Shown here: positions 52,960 through 61,417 of the stretch, one piece after another | Numbering within the stretch: the stretch's first letter is position 1 | How the letters are laid out: each line of letters starts with the position of its first letter | The notes under the pieces: model-generated | The model's database searches: none | Told to the model about the DNA's origin: nothing | The model's input: only the letters and a program-made list of their open reading frames with translations | From: Pseudorhodoplanes sinuspersici | GTDB taxonomy: Bacteria > Pseudomonadota > Alphaproteobacteria > Rhizobiales > Xanthobacteraceae | Assembly: GCF_002119765.1 (NCBI RefSeq) | Contig: NZ_CP021112.1 | Span: forward strand, 1,978,501-2,042,500 | DNA: 64,000 bases | Direction of reading: 5' to 3' | Program-made: the position numbers and the translations under genes

Positions 52960-52983
52960 TATCGGCTTGGATCAGCGGGTATC

Positions 52984-53748
52984 ATGATGGCAGCGCTTTC
53001 CGGGCGGCACGCACTCGTCACCGGCGGCGGCCGCGGCATTGGCCGGGCCGTGGCGGAGGCTCTTTCGGCCGACGGGGCGTCGGTCACCGTTCTCGGCCGC
53101 AGCCGCGAGGCCCTCGATGAAGCTGTGGCGGCAGGCCATGCCCGGGGCGTGATCGTCGCCGACGTCACCGATCCGGCCGCGATCGCGGCCGGGGTGAAAG
53201 AAGCGGTTTCGGCGCGGGGCCCGTTCGACATCCTGGTCGCCAATGCCGGCGGCGTGGCAACCGCCCCGTTTGCCAAGACCGGTCCGGATCAGTTCCAGCG
53301 CATGTTCGATCTCAATGTGATGGGCATCATCCACTGCGCGCAGGCGGTGATGGGCGACATGGTCGCGCGTAAATTCGGCCGCATCGTCGCCGTCGCCTCG
53401 ACCGCGGGACTGAAGGGCTATCCTTACGTCTCGGCCTATTGCACGGCCAAGCATGCGGTGGTCGGCCTCGTGCGTTCGCTGGCGATCGAGACCGCCAAAA
53501 CCGGCGTGACGGTGAATGCGATCTGCCCGGGCTATACCGATACTGATCTCGTGCGCGAATCCGTGGCGTCGGTGTCGAAGAAGACCGGAAAGTCCGATGA
53601 CGAGATCATCGCGCAATATGTGAAAGACATGCCGATCGCGCGCCTGATCAAGCCGCAGGAAGTGGCAGCCGCCGTGCTTTACCTGTGTTCTGCGGACGCG
53701 GCAGCCGTGACCGGCACGGCGATGACCGTGGCCGGCGGAGAAATCTGA
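52984..53748 (+). CDS. Short-chain dehydrogenase/reductase of the aminobenzoyl-CoA pathway
   Basis: A 254-aa SDR: cofactor motif GGGRGIGRAVAEALSADG, NAG in LVANAGG (about 77-83), catalytic Ser/Tyr/Lys in AVASTAGLKGYPYVSAYCTAKHA (YxxxK), and PGYTDTDLV. It is probably the 3-hydroxyacyl-CoA dehydrogenase of the ring-product beta-oxidation. ATG 52984 or 52987. The stop overlaps the MarR start by 1 bp. First gene of the operon 52984-58583, divergent from the monooxygenase/reductase. Confidence 0.87.
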   Translation: MMAALSGRHALVTGGGRGIGRAVAEALSADGASVTVLGRSREALDEAVAAGHARGVIVADVTDPAAIAAGVKEAVSARGPFDILVANAGGVATAPFAKTGPDQFQRMFDLNVMGIIHCAQAVMGDMVARKFGRIVAVASTAGLKGYPYVSAYCTAKHAVVGLVRSLAIETAKTGVTVNAICPGYTDTDLVRESVASVSKKTGKSDDEIIAQYVKDMPIARLIKPQEVAAAVLYLCSADAAAVTGTAMTVAGGEI

Positions 53749-54263
53749 TGGAGCAGACAAGCATCATCCCGCTCGATGCGGAAACCAAGGTCGCGGAACG
53801 GCCCGGCGATCACGAGGCCGAATTGCGGTTATGGCTGCGGCTGTTGACCTGCACCACACTGATCGAATGCGAGGTTCGCTCGCGCCTGCGCGAAACCTTC
53901 GATGTCACGCTGCCGCGCTTCGATCTGATGGCGCAACTCGACAAGGCGCCGAACGGCATGACACTCGGCGAATTGTCGCAACGCATGATGGTCTCGAACG
54001 GCAATGTCACCGGTCTCGTCGAGCGTCTGGTGTCGCTCAATCTGGTCGAGCGGACGCCGGCGCCGAATGATCGCCGCGCGATGATCGTCACGCTCACGGC
54101 GGAAGGCCGCCGCACGTTCCGTTCGCTGGCGCGTACACATGAGGGCTGGATCGCCGAAATCTTCAGCGACCTGACGGAAAACGAAATCGATACGCTGATG
54201 AAATTGCTCGCCAAGACCAAGCTCTCCGCGCGCAAGGCCATCGACGCCGGAGACCAGAAATGA
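53748..54263 (+). CDS. MarR-family transcriptional regulator
   Basis: A 171-aa winged-helix regulator: [40 protein letters not shown] and [21 protein letters not shown] are the typical MarR core. Embedded in the anthranilate operon with overlaps to both neighbours. Candidate binding sites are the three related palindromes at 45717, 52852 and 52946. MarR proteins in CoA-dependent aromatic pathways commonly respond to the CoA thioester; the inducer here is presumed, not shown. Confidence 0.9.
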   Translation: MEQTSIIPLDAETKVAERPGDHEAELRLWLRLLTCTTLIECEVRSRLRETFDVTLPRFDLMAQLDKAPNGMTLGELSQRMMVSNGNVTGLVERLVSLNLVERTPAPNDRRAMIVTLTAEGRRTFRSLARTHEGWIAEIFSDLTENEIDTLMKLLAKTKLSARKAIDAGDQK

Positions 54264-55099
54264 GCCTCAAGACGCACCATCCCGTTCCGCTGCCGTTGGC
54301 ATCCTACAAGGCGCAGCATGTGAAGCTCGTGGTCGAGGGCAAGCTGGCGACGTTGACGTTGAACCGGCCGGAGCGGAAAAACCCGCTGACCTTCGAAAGC
54401 TATGCCGAAATCGCCGGCATTTTCCGCGCCGCCGCCCATGACGATCAGGTCAAGGCTTTCGTCATCACCGGCGAGGGCGGCAATTTCTGTTCCGGCGGCG
54501 ATGTGTTCGAGATCATCGGCCCGCTGGTCGAGATGAATACGGTCGATCTGCTGAAATTCACCAAGATGACCGGCGAGGCGGTGAAGGCGATGCGCGCCTG
54601 TCCGCAGACCATCGTTGCCGCGGTCGATGGCATTTGTGCGGGCGCCGGCGCGATCCTCGCCATGGCATCGGATCTGCGCGTCGGCACGGCAAAGGCGAAA
54701 GTGCTGTTCCTGTTCAATCGCGTCGGTCTGGCCGGCTGCGATATGGGCGCTTGCTCGATCCTGCCGCGCATCATCGGCCAGGGCCGTGCGGCTGAATTGC
54801 TTTACACCGGCCGCGCGATGGGCGGCGAGGAAGCCGAGCGCTGGGGTTTTTTCAACAAGCTGTCGTCGTCGGAAAATGTACTCGCCGATGCGACCGCGCT
54901 CGCCAAGGATATCGCGGACGGGCCGACCTTCGCCAACGGCATGACCAAGCGTATGCTGGAGATGGAATGGGCGATGTCGGTCGAGCAGTCGATCGAGGCG
55001 GAAGCCGTGGCGCAGGCTTTGTGCATGGAGACGGAAGATTTCTCGCGCGCCTTCCATGCGTTCGCGGCGAAGCAGAAACCGGTCTTTGAGGGCAATTGA
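54260..55099 (+). CDS. Enoyl-CoA hydratase/isomerase family protein
   Basis: A 279-aa crotonase-fold enzyme: [15 protein letters not shown], oxyanion-hole motif [14 protein letters not shown] (about 72-85), and [20 protein letters not shown] (about 123-142), then [16 protein letters not shown]. In the 2-aminobenzoyl-CoA pathway it would hydrate or isomerise the alicyclic intermediate. It overlaps MarR by 4 bp and the acyl-CoA dehydrogenase by 1 bp. Confidence 0.9.
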   Translation: MSLKTHHPVPLPLASYKAQHVKLVVEGKLATLTLNRPERKNPLTFESYAEIAGIFRAAAHDDQVKAFVITGEGGNFCSGGDVFEIIGPLVEMNTVDLLKFTKMTGEAVKAMRACPQTIVAAVDGICAGAGAILAMASDLRVGTAKAKVLFLFNRVGLAGCDMGACSILPRIIGQGRAAELLYTGRAMGGEEAERWGFFNKLSSSENVLADATALAKDIADGPTFANGMTKRMLEMEWAMSVEQSIEAEAVAQALCMETEDFSRAFHAFAAKQKPVFEGN

Positions 55100-56283
55100 T
55101 GTCACTCGCCGAAACCCTGTCCTGGCCTTTCTTCAACGATGGCCATCGTGCCTATGCCGAGAAGCTGTCGCGCTGGGCGGCGGACAACCTGCACACGCTG
55201 CCGCATGACGATGTCGACGAAGCCTGCCGCGCGCGGGTGAAGGCGCTGGGCGAAGCCGGGCTCCTGACGCCGACCGTGCCGGGCGAATTCGGTGGCATGC
55301 ATGCCGCGCTCGATGTGCGTACGCTCTGCCTGTCGCGCGAAATCCTTGGCTATTACGACGGGCTCGCCGATTTCTCTTTCGCGATGCAGGGTCTCGGCAC
55401 CGGTTCGATCACGCTTTACGGCTCGCCGGAGTTGAAATCACGCTATCTGCCGAATGTCGGCAAGGGCAAAAGCATTGCTGCCTTCGCGATTTCCGAACTC
55501 GAGGCCGGTTCGGACGTCGCCGCGTTGAAGATGACGGCGGAGCCGGACGGGAACACGCATGTGCGCCTGAACGGCAACAAGACCTGGATCTCCAATGGCG
55601 GCATTGCCGATCATTACGTCGTATTCGCTCGCACCGGCGAAGCACCGGGCGCGCGGGGCCTGTCGGCGTTCATGGTCGACGCCGATACGCCAGGCCTGAG
55701 CGTGGAAGAGCGCATCGAAGTGATTGCGCCGCACCCGCTGGCGACGCTCCGCTTCGACAATGTGCGCGTGCCGGTGGCAAACCGTCTCGGTGCACCGGGC
55801 GAAGGCTTCAAGGTGGCGATGTCGACGCTCGATATCTTTCGCTCGACGGTCGGTGCGGCCGCGCTCGGCTTCGCGCGCCGCGCTCTGCACGAAATGACTT
55901 CGCGCGCCGTGAACCGTAAATTGTTCGGCGCGCCGCTCGGCGATCTGCAGCTGACGCAAGGCGCGCTGGCCGATAGCATCACCGATGTCGATACATCGGC
56001 CCTCCTCGTCTATCGTGCCGCCTGGACCAAGGATAACGGCGCCGCCCGCGTCACCAGCGAGGCGGCGATGGCGAAGATGCATGCGACTGAAGCCGCCCAG
56101 CGCGTGATCGACCGCGCCGTGCAATTGTTCGGCGGTCAGGGCGTCACCAAGGGCAACAAGGTCGAAGAGCTGTATCGCGAGATTCGCGCGCTGCGCATCT
56201 ATGAAGGTGCGACCGAAGTGCAGAAGGTCGTGATCGCGCGCGAAGCCTTGAAGAATTTTGCAGCCGCATCGGCCGCAAGCTGA
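55099..56283 (+). CDS. Acyl-CoA dehydrogenase family protein
   Basis: A 394-aa flavin dehydrogenase: [20 protein letters not shown] matches family signature 1, [17 protein letters not shown] follows, and [34 protein letters not shown] is signature 2 with the FAD-contacting end. Likely oxidises the CoA-bound alicyclic ring product. ATG 55099 overlaps the hydratase stop (TGATG). A very long minus-strand frame covers this gene and the next but is a codon-bias shadow. Confidence 0.92.
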   Translation: MSLAETLSWPFFNDGHRAYAEKLSRWAADNLHTLPHDDVDEACRARVKALGEAGLLTPTVPGEFGGMHAALDVRTLCLSREILGYYDGLADFSFAMQGLGTGSITLYGSPELKSRYLPNVGKGKSIAAFAISELEAGSDVAALKMTAEPDGNTHVRLNGNKTWISNGGIADHYVVFARTGEAPGARGLSAFMVDADTPGLSVEERIEVIAPHPLATLRFDNVRVPVANRLGAPGEGFKVAMSTLDIFRSTVGAAALGFARRALHEMTSRAVNRKLFGAPLGDLQLTQGALADSITDVDTSALLVYRAAWTKDNGAARVTSEAAMAKMHATEAAQRVIDRAVQLFGGQGVTKGNKVEELYREIRALRIYEGATEVQKVVIAREALKNFAAASAAS

Positions 56284-56322
56284 AGACCGGGGAATGAGAA
56301 AGGCGTTCTGAGGAGCATGGCT

Positions 56323-57966
56323 ATGATTCCCTCGCTGTATAAAGACACGTTCGCTCGGGACAATCTGCCGCCGCAAAGCGAGTGGCCCGAATTCCTGTTC
56401 ACGCTGCCGGAGCTGCAATATCCGGATCGGCTGAACTGTGTCACCGAATTCGTCGACAAGTGGGTGGCCTCGGGGCAGGGCGATCGCATCGCCATCGTCT
56501 CGCCGAACGAAACGCTGACCTATGCGCAGCTTGCCGAGCGCATCAACCGCATCGCCAATGTGCTGACGAAGGATCTCGGCTTTGTGTCGGGCAATCGTGT
56601 GCTCCTGCATGGCACCAACAGCCCGACCATGATCGCCGCTTATCTCGCGGTGATGAAGGCCGGTGGCGTCACGGTCGCCACCATGCCGCTGCTGCGTGCG
56701 AAGGAATTGTCCTACACCTGCAAGAAAGCGCGCATCAAACTCGCGCTCGCTGACAACCGGCTTGCGGTCGAGGTCGACAAGACCAAGGACATCGCGCCCG
56801 ATCTCGAACGCGCTGTTTACTGGGGCAATGGCGCGCCGGGTTCGCTCGAAGCGCTGATGAACAAGCCGGGCTACGAAAAGTTCGATGCGTTCGATACCGC
56901 CATCGACGATGTCTGCCTGATCGCCTTCACATCTGGCACAACCGGCGAACCGAAAGGCACCATGCATTTCCACCGCGACATGCTGGCGCCGTGCGATTCG
57001 TATGGAAAATACGTGCTGCAGGCATCTCCGGACGATCGCTTCATCGGTTCGGCGCCGCTCGCCTTCACCTTCGGCCTTGGCGGTCACGTGCTGTTTCCGT
57101 TCCGCATCGGCGCGGCGACGATCCAGCTTGAGAAAGCGCCGCCGGACGAATTGCTGCCGGCGATCGAGAAATACAAAGCGACGGTCTGCTTCACCGCCCC
57201 GACCGCCTATCGCGCCATGATCGCCAATCTGCAAAAGCACGATATCTCGTCGCTGCGCATCTGCGTATCGGCCGGCGAGACCATGCCGAAATCGACATTC
57301 GAGGCGTGGGAGAACGCAACCGGCCTCAAGGCGCTGGACGGCATCGGCGGCACCGAGATGATGCACATCTATATCGCGTCGCCGATGAACGAGGTGAAGG
57401 CCGGCTCGACCGGCAAGCCGGTGCCGGGCTATGTCGCCAAGGTCGTCGATGACAGCGGCAACGAAGTGCCGCGCGGAACGATCGGACGTCTTGCCGTGCG
57501 CGGTCCCACGGGTTGCCGTTATCTCGCCGACCAGCGTCAGACCAAGTATGTGCAGTTCGGCTGGAATTTTCCCGGCGATACTTATGTGCAGGATACGGAC
57601 GGCTATTTCTGGTATCAGGCGCGTTCCGACGACATGATCGTATCGTCGGGCTACAACATTGCAGGTCCGGAAGTCGAGGAAGTGCTGCTCGCACATCCCG
57701 CCGTGGCCGAATGCGGCGTGGTCGGTGCGCCGGATGCGGACCGTGGCTTCATCGTCAAGGCTTACATCGTTCTGCGTGCGGGTCATTCAGGCGACGCGGC
57801 ATTGACGAAGACCTTGCAGGATCACGTCAAGAATACGGTTGCGCCTTACAAATATCCGCGTGCGATCGAATACGTGACGGCGCTGCCGCGCACCCAGACC
57901 GGCAAGCTGCAGCGTTTCGAATTGCGCAAGCTCGCGTCGGAATCCGCCGCGAAGATGGCGTCGTAG
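56323..57966 (+). CDS. 2-aminobenzoate/benzoate-CoA ligase family
   Basis: AMP-forming aryl-CoA ligase of 547 aa that activates the aromatic acid. Motifs: P-loop AFTSGTTGEPKGTMHFHRD, GGTEMMHIYI, YLADQRQTKYVQFGWNFPGD, YWYQARSDDMIVSSGYNIAG-like hinge (YFWYQARSDDMIVSSG), and the C-terminal TGKLQRFELR with the catalytic lysine. ATG 56323 has AGGAG at 7-nt spacing; ATG 56317 is too close to it. Context favours anthranilate; because no other ligase is seen, it may also feed benzoyl-CoA to the box genes. Confidence 0.9.
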   Translation: MIPSLYKDTFARDNLPPQSEWPEFLFTLPELQYPDRLNCVTEFVDKWVASGQGDRIAIVSPNETLTYAQLAERINRIANVLTKDLGFVSGNRVLLHGTNSPTMIAAYLAVMKAGGVTVATMPLLRAKELSYTCKKARIKLALADNRLAVEVDKTKDIAPDLERAVYWGNGAPGSLEALMNKPGYEKFDAFDTAIDDVCLIAFTSGTTGEPKGTMHFHRDMLAPCDSYGKYVLQASPDDRFIGSAPLAFTFGLGGHVLFPFRIGAATIQLEKAPPDELLPAIEKYKATVCFTAPTAYRAMIANLQKHDISSLRICVSAGETMPKSTFEAWENATGLKALDGIGGTEMMHIYIASPMNEVKAGSTGKPVPGYVAKVVDDSGNEVPRGTIGRLAVRGPTGCRYLADQRQTKYVQFGWNFPGDTYVQDTDGYFWYQARSDDMIVSSGYNIAGPEVEEVLLAHPAVAECGVVGAPDADRGFIVKAYIVLRAGHSGDAALTKTLQDHVKNTVAPYKYPRAIEYVTALPRTQTGKLQRFELRKLASESAAKMAS

Positions 57967-58140
57967 TGAACGGGCATCATGGGTATTTATGATTTGGCCA
58001 CTGACTCCTACCTACCTCCCCCTGAAAGGGGGAGGTCGACTGTCGTCGCGAAGCGACGGCGGTCGGGTGGGGGTCAGTTTAGACAAGACCCCCACCCCAA
58101 CCCTCCCCCTTTTAGGGGGAGGGAGTCGCGGTCAGCGTGA
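57967..58140. repeat. Hairpin repeats, family B, between ligase and RidA genes
   Basis: ACCTCCCCC/GGGGGAGGT with TGAAA loop at 58014-58036, then a GTCGTCGCG/CGCGACGAC-type stem, GGGTGGGGGTC/GACCCCCACCC, and CCTCCCCC/GGGGGAGG. The first 29 nt equal those at 26610. Confidence 0.8.
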
Positions 58141-58160
58141 CTTTGGCTTAGGAGATTCTC

Positions 58161-58583
58161 GTGTCTGACACCGCCCGTAAACTCCCCGCAACGAACACCA
58201 TCCTCAATCCGGCTGGCTGGCCGCAGCCGAAAGGCTATGCCAACGGCATCAAGGCGCGCGGCGAGATGGTGTTCGTCGGCGGCATGATCGGCTGGGATAC
58301 GGAGTTCAAGCTTCCGGAAGGTTTCGTCGCACAGACGAAGCAACTCCTGGAGAACATCGTCGCCGTACTGAAGGAAGGCGGCGCCGGACCGGAACATGTC
58401 GTGCGCATGACCTGGTATGTCGTCGACATCGACGAATATCGCAATTGCCTGCCCGATCTTGGCAAGGTCTATCGCGAGGTGATGGGCCGCAACTTCCCGG
58501 CGATGGCGCTGGTGCAGGTCAAATCGCTGGTCGAGAAGGACGCGCGGCTGGAAATCGAGACCACCGCCGTTATCCCGGATTGA
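58161..58583 (+). CDS. RidA (YjgF/YER057c/UK114) family enamine/imine deaminase
   Basis: A 140-aa RidA-type protein: NGIKARGEMVFVGGMIGWDT, TKQLLENIVAVLKEGGAGPE, RMTWYVVDIDEYRN, and the C-terminal FPAMALVQVKSLVEKDARLEIETTAV. It retains the RidA-like arginine/glutamate region near the end. GTG 58161 has AGGAG 6 nt upstream. RidA enzymes hydrolyse enamines and imines to ketones and ammonia, which would suit removal of the amino group from the ring-reduced 2-aminobenzoyl-CoA product. Confidence 0.88.
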   Translation: MSDTARKLPATNTILNPAGWPQPKGYANGIKARGEMVFVGGMIGWDTEFKLPEGFVAQTKQLLENIVAVLKEGGAGPEHVVRMTWYVVDIDEYRNCLPDLGKVYREVMGRNFPAMALVQVKSLVEKDARLEIETTAVIPD

Positions 58584-58700
58584 TTGTCATTCCGGGTTCA
58601 CGCGCATCAGCGCGTGAACCCGGAATCTAGGGCTCCACAAAAACTGTGCTGGATTCCGGGCTCGCGTGCTGCGCACACGCCCCGGAATGACGGGCGAGCT
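58584..58700. repeat. Hairpin repeats between convergent genes
   Basis: ATTCCGGGTTCACGCG (58589-58604) is perfectly complementary to CGCGTGAACCCGGAAT (58611-58626); a second copy (ATTCCGGG...CCCGGAAT) spans about 58652-58688. No ORF. Confidence 0.78.
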
Positions 58701-58715
58701 TGAGATGAAGCCAGG

Positions 58716-59351
58716 TCAGGCCCTTTTCTTGGCTCCAGTCGTCAGTCCATCCCAGGCCGCCATGGCGCTGTCGGCGACAGCACGCAGTGTCTCGCGCGAC
58801 GCGCCGTCGCGGGCCTGGATCGACATGCCCTGCTGGACGGTGACGTAGAAGGTCGCGATCGCCAGCGTGTCCACCCCTTTCGGCAACTCACCGTCGCGCA
58901 CGGCACGCTTTAAGCGATTGCGCAAGGTCGCGATGTTATCCGCCCGCTTTTCCTTTAGCACCCGGCACACATTCTCGTTGCTATCGTTGGGATGCAACGC
59001 GCCCAGTACGACGAGGCATCCTGGCGGTCTGCCCGGTCGGGTAAAGACATTTGCCGTCGCCTCGAGAAAGCGCCGCACTGCGTCGCGTGCGGTGGGTGCT
59101 TCGTCGATCGCCGCCCAGATCTCGTTGCCCTCGATCGTTCCATAAAGATCGACGGCCTCACGAAACAGCGCTTCCTTGCTGCCAAAGGCGGCATAGAGGC
59201 TGGGCGGATTGATGCCCATGGCCGCCGTGAGATCGGACAGGGCCGCGCCGTCATAACCCTTGGCCCAGAACACCTCCATCGCGCGGCGTAGCGCCGCGTC
59301 GCGGTCAAAGCCGCGCGGGCGTCCGCGGGCGGCGGGGAGGTCATTTTTCAT
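58716..59351 (-). CDS. TetR/AcrR-family repressor
   Basis: A 211-aa TetR protein: N-terminal HTH FDRDAALRRAMEVFWAKGYD then LTAAMGINPPSLYAAFGSKE (about 16-60), followed by a ligand-binding domain. ATG 59351 gives MKNDLPAARGRPRG, a normal family start; the frame is open to 59486. It is divergent from an SDR-MFS operon and flanked by two related palindromes, so it most likely represses both units. Confidence 0.9.
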   Translation of the reverse strand: MKNDLPAARGRPRGFDRDAALRRAMEVFWAKGYDGAALSDLTAAMGINPPSLYAAFGSKEALFREAVDLYGTIEGNEIWAAIDEAPTARDAVRRFLEATANVFTRPGRPPGCLVVLGALHPNDSNENVCRVLKEKRADNIATLRNRLKRAVRDGELPKGVDTLAIATFYVTVQQGMSIQARDGASRETLRAVADSAMAAWDGLTTGAKKRA

Positions 59352-59421
59352 ATCGATCGATACATAAATCGCTTGACGCCAGACCGCAAGCGTCTCATGT
59401 GTTCTGTATCGATCAATACAG
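59351..59421. promoter_or_regulatory. Two TetR operator candidates in the divergent promoter
   Basis: TATCGATCGATA (59351-59362) is a perfect palindrome touching the TetR start codon; CTGTATCGATCAATACAG (59404-59421) has 6-bp perfect arms and lies 13 bp before the SDR start. Both contain TGTATCGATC (first site read on the minus strand). Confidence 0.66.
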
Positions 59422-59433
59422 AAAGGTTGAATC

Positions 59434-60174
59434 ATGTCCAAACTCGCAGGAAAGGTGGCGTTCGTGACCGGCGGCAGCCGCGGCATCGGCGCGGCGATCG
59501 TGGAGGCGCTGGCGAAAGATGGCGCCGACGTCGCTTTCAGCTATGCGCGTTCGTCCGAGAAGGCGCAGTTGATGGTAGCAAAGATCGAAAAGCTCGGCCG
59601 TCGCGGATTGGCGATCGCAGCCGACAATATGGAACCGGGATCGGTCGAGAAGGCGGTGGCGCAGACCGTCGCCGCGTTCGGCCGCATCGACATTCTGGTC
59701 AACAATGCCGGCATCTTCCGGGTTGTGTCACCGGAAACCATGACCCTCGCCGATTTCGACGAAACCATCGCGGTCAATGTGCGCGCGGCGCTGTTTGCGA
59801 CCAAGGCGGCGGTCGCGCATATGGGCGAGGGCGGGCGTGTCATCTCGATCGGCAGCAATCTTGCCGAGCGCACGCCATCGCCAGGCTTGAGCCTCTATTC
59901 GCTCAGCAAGGCGGCTTTGGTTGGCATGACCAAGGCGCTGGCGCGCGATCTTGGACCGCGCAACATCACCGTCAATATCGTGCATCCGGGCTCCACCAAC
60001 ACCGACATGAATCCGGAAGATGGCGAACATGCCGATCAGCAACGCAGCTTGATGGCGATCCCGCGCTTTGCCGATGCGCAGGAAGTTGCCGGCCTTGTCG
60101 CATGGCTGGCGGGTCCGGATTCGCGTGCAGTCACCGGCACCGCCCTGACCATCGATGGCGGCGCGAATATATGA
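59434..60174 (+). CDS. SDR-family oxidoreductase
   Basis: A 246-aa classical SDR: TGGSRGIGAAIVEALAKDGA (NAD(P) motif), LVNNAGIF, catalytic Ser in ISIGSNLAER, Tyr/Lys in LYSLSKAALVG, VHPGSTNTDM and a typical C-terminus LTIDGGANI. The NNAG and SYARSS region suggests NADPH use. Part of a TetR-controlled unit with an MFS exporter; the substrate is unknown, perhaps a toxic carbonyl or quinone. It overlaps the MFS gene by 4 bp. Confidence 0.9.
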   Translation: MSKLAGKVAFVTGGSRGIGAAIVEALAKDGADVAFSYARSSEKAQLMVAKIEKLGRRGLAIAADNMEPGSVEKAVAQTVAAFGRIDILVNNAGIFRVVSPETMTLADFDETIAVNVRAALFATKAAVAHMGEGGRVISIGSNLAERTPSPGLSLYSLSKAALVGMTKALARDLGPRNITVNIVHPGSTNTDMNPEDGEHADQQRSLMAIPRFADAQEVAGLVAWLAGPDSRAVTGTALTIDGGANI

Positions 60175-61364
60175 CAACAGCGTCGGAAACTGGCGTGCCG
60201 CGGACGGCCGCCCGCGCACGCGACATGGCGGCCGCGATCACTCTCCTTGCCGTTGCAATGGCCATCATCGTCACCAGCGAATTCATCGCCGTCGGTTTGC
60301 TGCCGGCGATGGCGCGGGATCTTCAGATTTCGCTCAGCGAGGCCGGGCGTTTTGTCGCCTGGTTCGCGATCTCGGCGGCGGTGCTCGGCCCGCTTCTGAC
60401 GATCGTTGCTGGCCGACGCGAACCGCGCTTCGTCATCATCCTGACGCTTATCGTCTACGCGTTCGGGAATTTGGTGATCGCATGGGTGCCGGATGACAGG
60501 ATCATCGTTCTTGTCCGTGTGATCCAGGGCGCGATGCTTCCGGTCTTCATCAGCGTCGGCAATGCGGCTGTCGCACGGCTGGCTGGGGCAGGCCGCGAGG
60601 GCAAGGCGATCTCGCTCGTCAATATCGGCACCATTACGGCCATCGTCTTTGCTGTGCCGGCGGGCACTGCACTTGCCGATCGCACCGGCTGGCCCTTCTG
60701 TTTTCTCCTTCTTGCGGGTCTTGCGATTGTTGCGGCGATTGTCACGGGTATGCGCTTTCCGCGTTTGGATGGCGGCAAGCCGGTCTCCGCGCGCGCACAA
60801 GTCGCCCTGCTCGCAAGTCCTGCATTTCTCGCCCACTTGCTGCTGTCGACCGTTCTCTTTACGGCGATGTTCAGCGCCTACACCTATCTCGCCGGTTTTC
60901 TTCAGAGCGCCGCGGGTTTCGACGGTGCGCAGACTGCCATAGCTCTCTTCGGTTTCGGTGCTGCAGGGCTATTTGGCAATCTTGTCGCGGGATGGGCGGT
61001 CGATCGTGCGATGATGATGGCGACCATGGGGCTGGTGGCGCTGCTGGCGCTGACCAATGCGATGGTCTCGCTCACTGGCGGCCAGCTTGCATGGCTGGTG
61101 CCGCTGCTTGCCATCTGGGGCGTGGCACATGGCGCGGCTTTCGTCCTCTGTCAGGTGCGTGTCATGCGCGCTGGGGTGGACGCGCCGGCTTTCGCCTTGT
61201 CGCTCAACATTGCGGTGTGCAATTTGGGAATTGCCTTGGGCGCGCTCGTCGGCGGCTGGGTTGTCGCTGACTATGGTGTGACCGCCATCGGTTATGGCGG
61301 CGCGGCTTTCGCGCTTCTCGCATTGGCGGTGACCGTAACAATCGGGATGACGCGAAGGCTTTGA
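60171..61364 (+). CDS. MFS transporter, DHA1-like drug/arabinose efflux type
   Basis: A 397-aa carrier with about 12 TM helices. The N-terminal VTSEFIAVGLLPAMARDLQI matches motif D2/C-type regions of the AraJ/DHA1 group, and AGRREPRF sits at the cytoplasmic loop 2-3 (motif A, partly diverged). TMs continue through GAALFG-type repeats to the end. ATG 60171 overlaps the SDR stop. A longer frame upstream runs through the SDR and is not real. Probably exports a toxic compound. Confidence 0.9.
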   Translation: MTTASETGVPRTAARARDMAAAITLLAVAMAIIVTSEFIAVGLLPAMARDLQISLSEAGRFVAWFAISAAVLGPLLTIVAGRREPRFVIILTLIVYAFGNLVIAWVPDDRIIVLVRVIQGAMLPVFISVGNAAVARLAGAGREGKAISLVNIGTITAIVFAVPAGTALADRTGWPFCFLLLAGLAIVAAIVTGMRFPRLDGGKPVSARAQVALLASPAFLAHLLLSTVLFTAMFSAYTYLAGFLQSAAGFDGAQTAIALFGFGAAGLFGNLVAGWAVDRAMMMATMGLVALLALTNAMVSLTGGQLAWLVPLLAIWGVAHGAAFVLCQVRVMRAGVDAPAFALSLNIAVCNLGIALGALVGGWVVADYGVTAIGYGGAAFALLALAVTVTIGMTRRL

Positions 61365-61417
61365 CTCGGATGCGTTGAACAGGTGAGGTAGCTCCGGCTG
61401 CGACCCGGAGCTGCTGC

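Noticed and set aside
55438-57786. Minus-strand open frame of 782 codons
   Set aside because: It lies opposite the acyl-CoA dehydrogenase and ligase, which have clear family motifs; its sequence is Arg/His-rich with no domain and is explained by high-GC codon bias.
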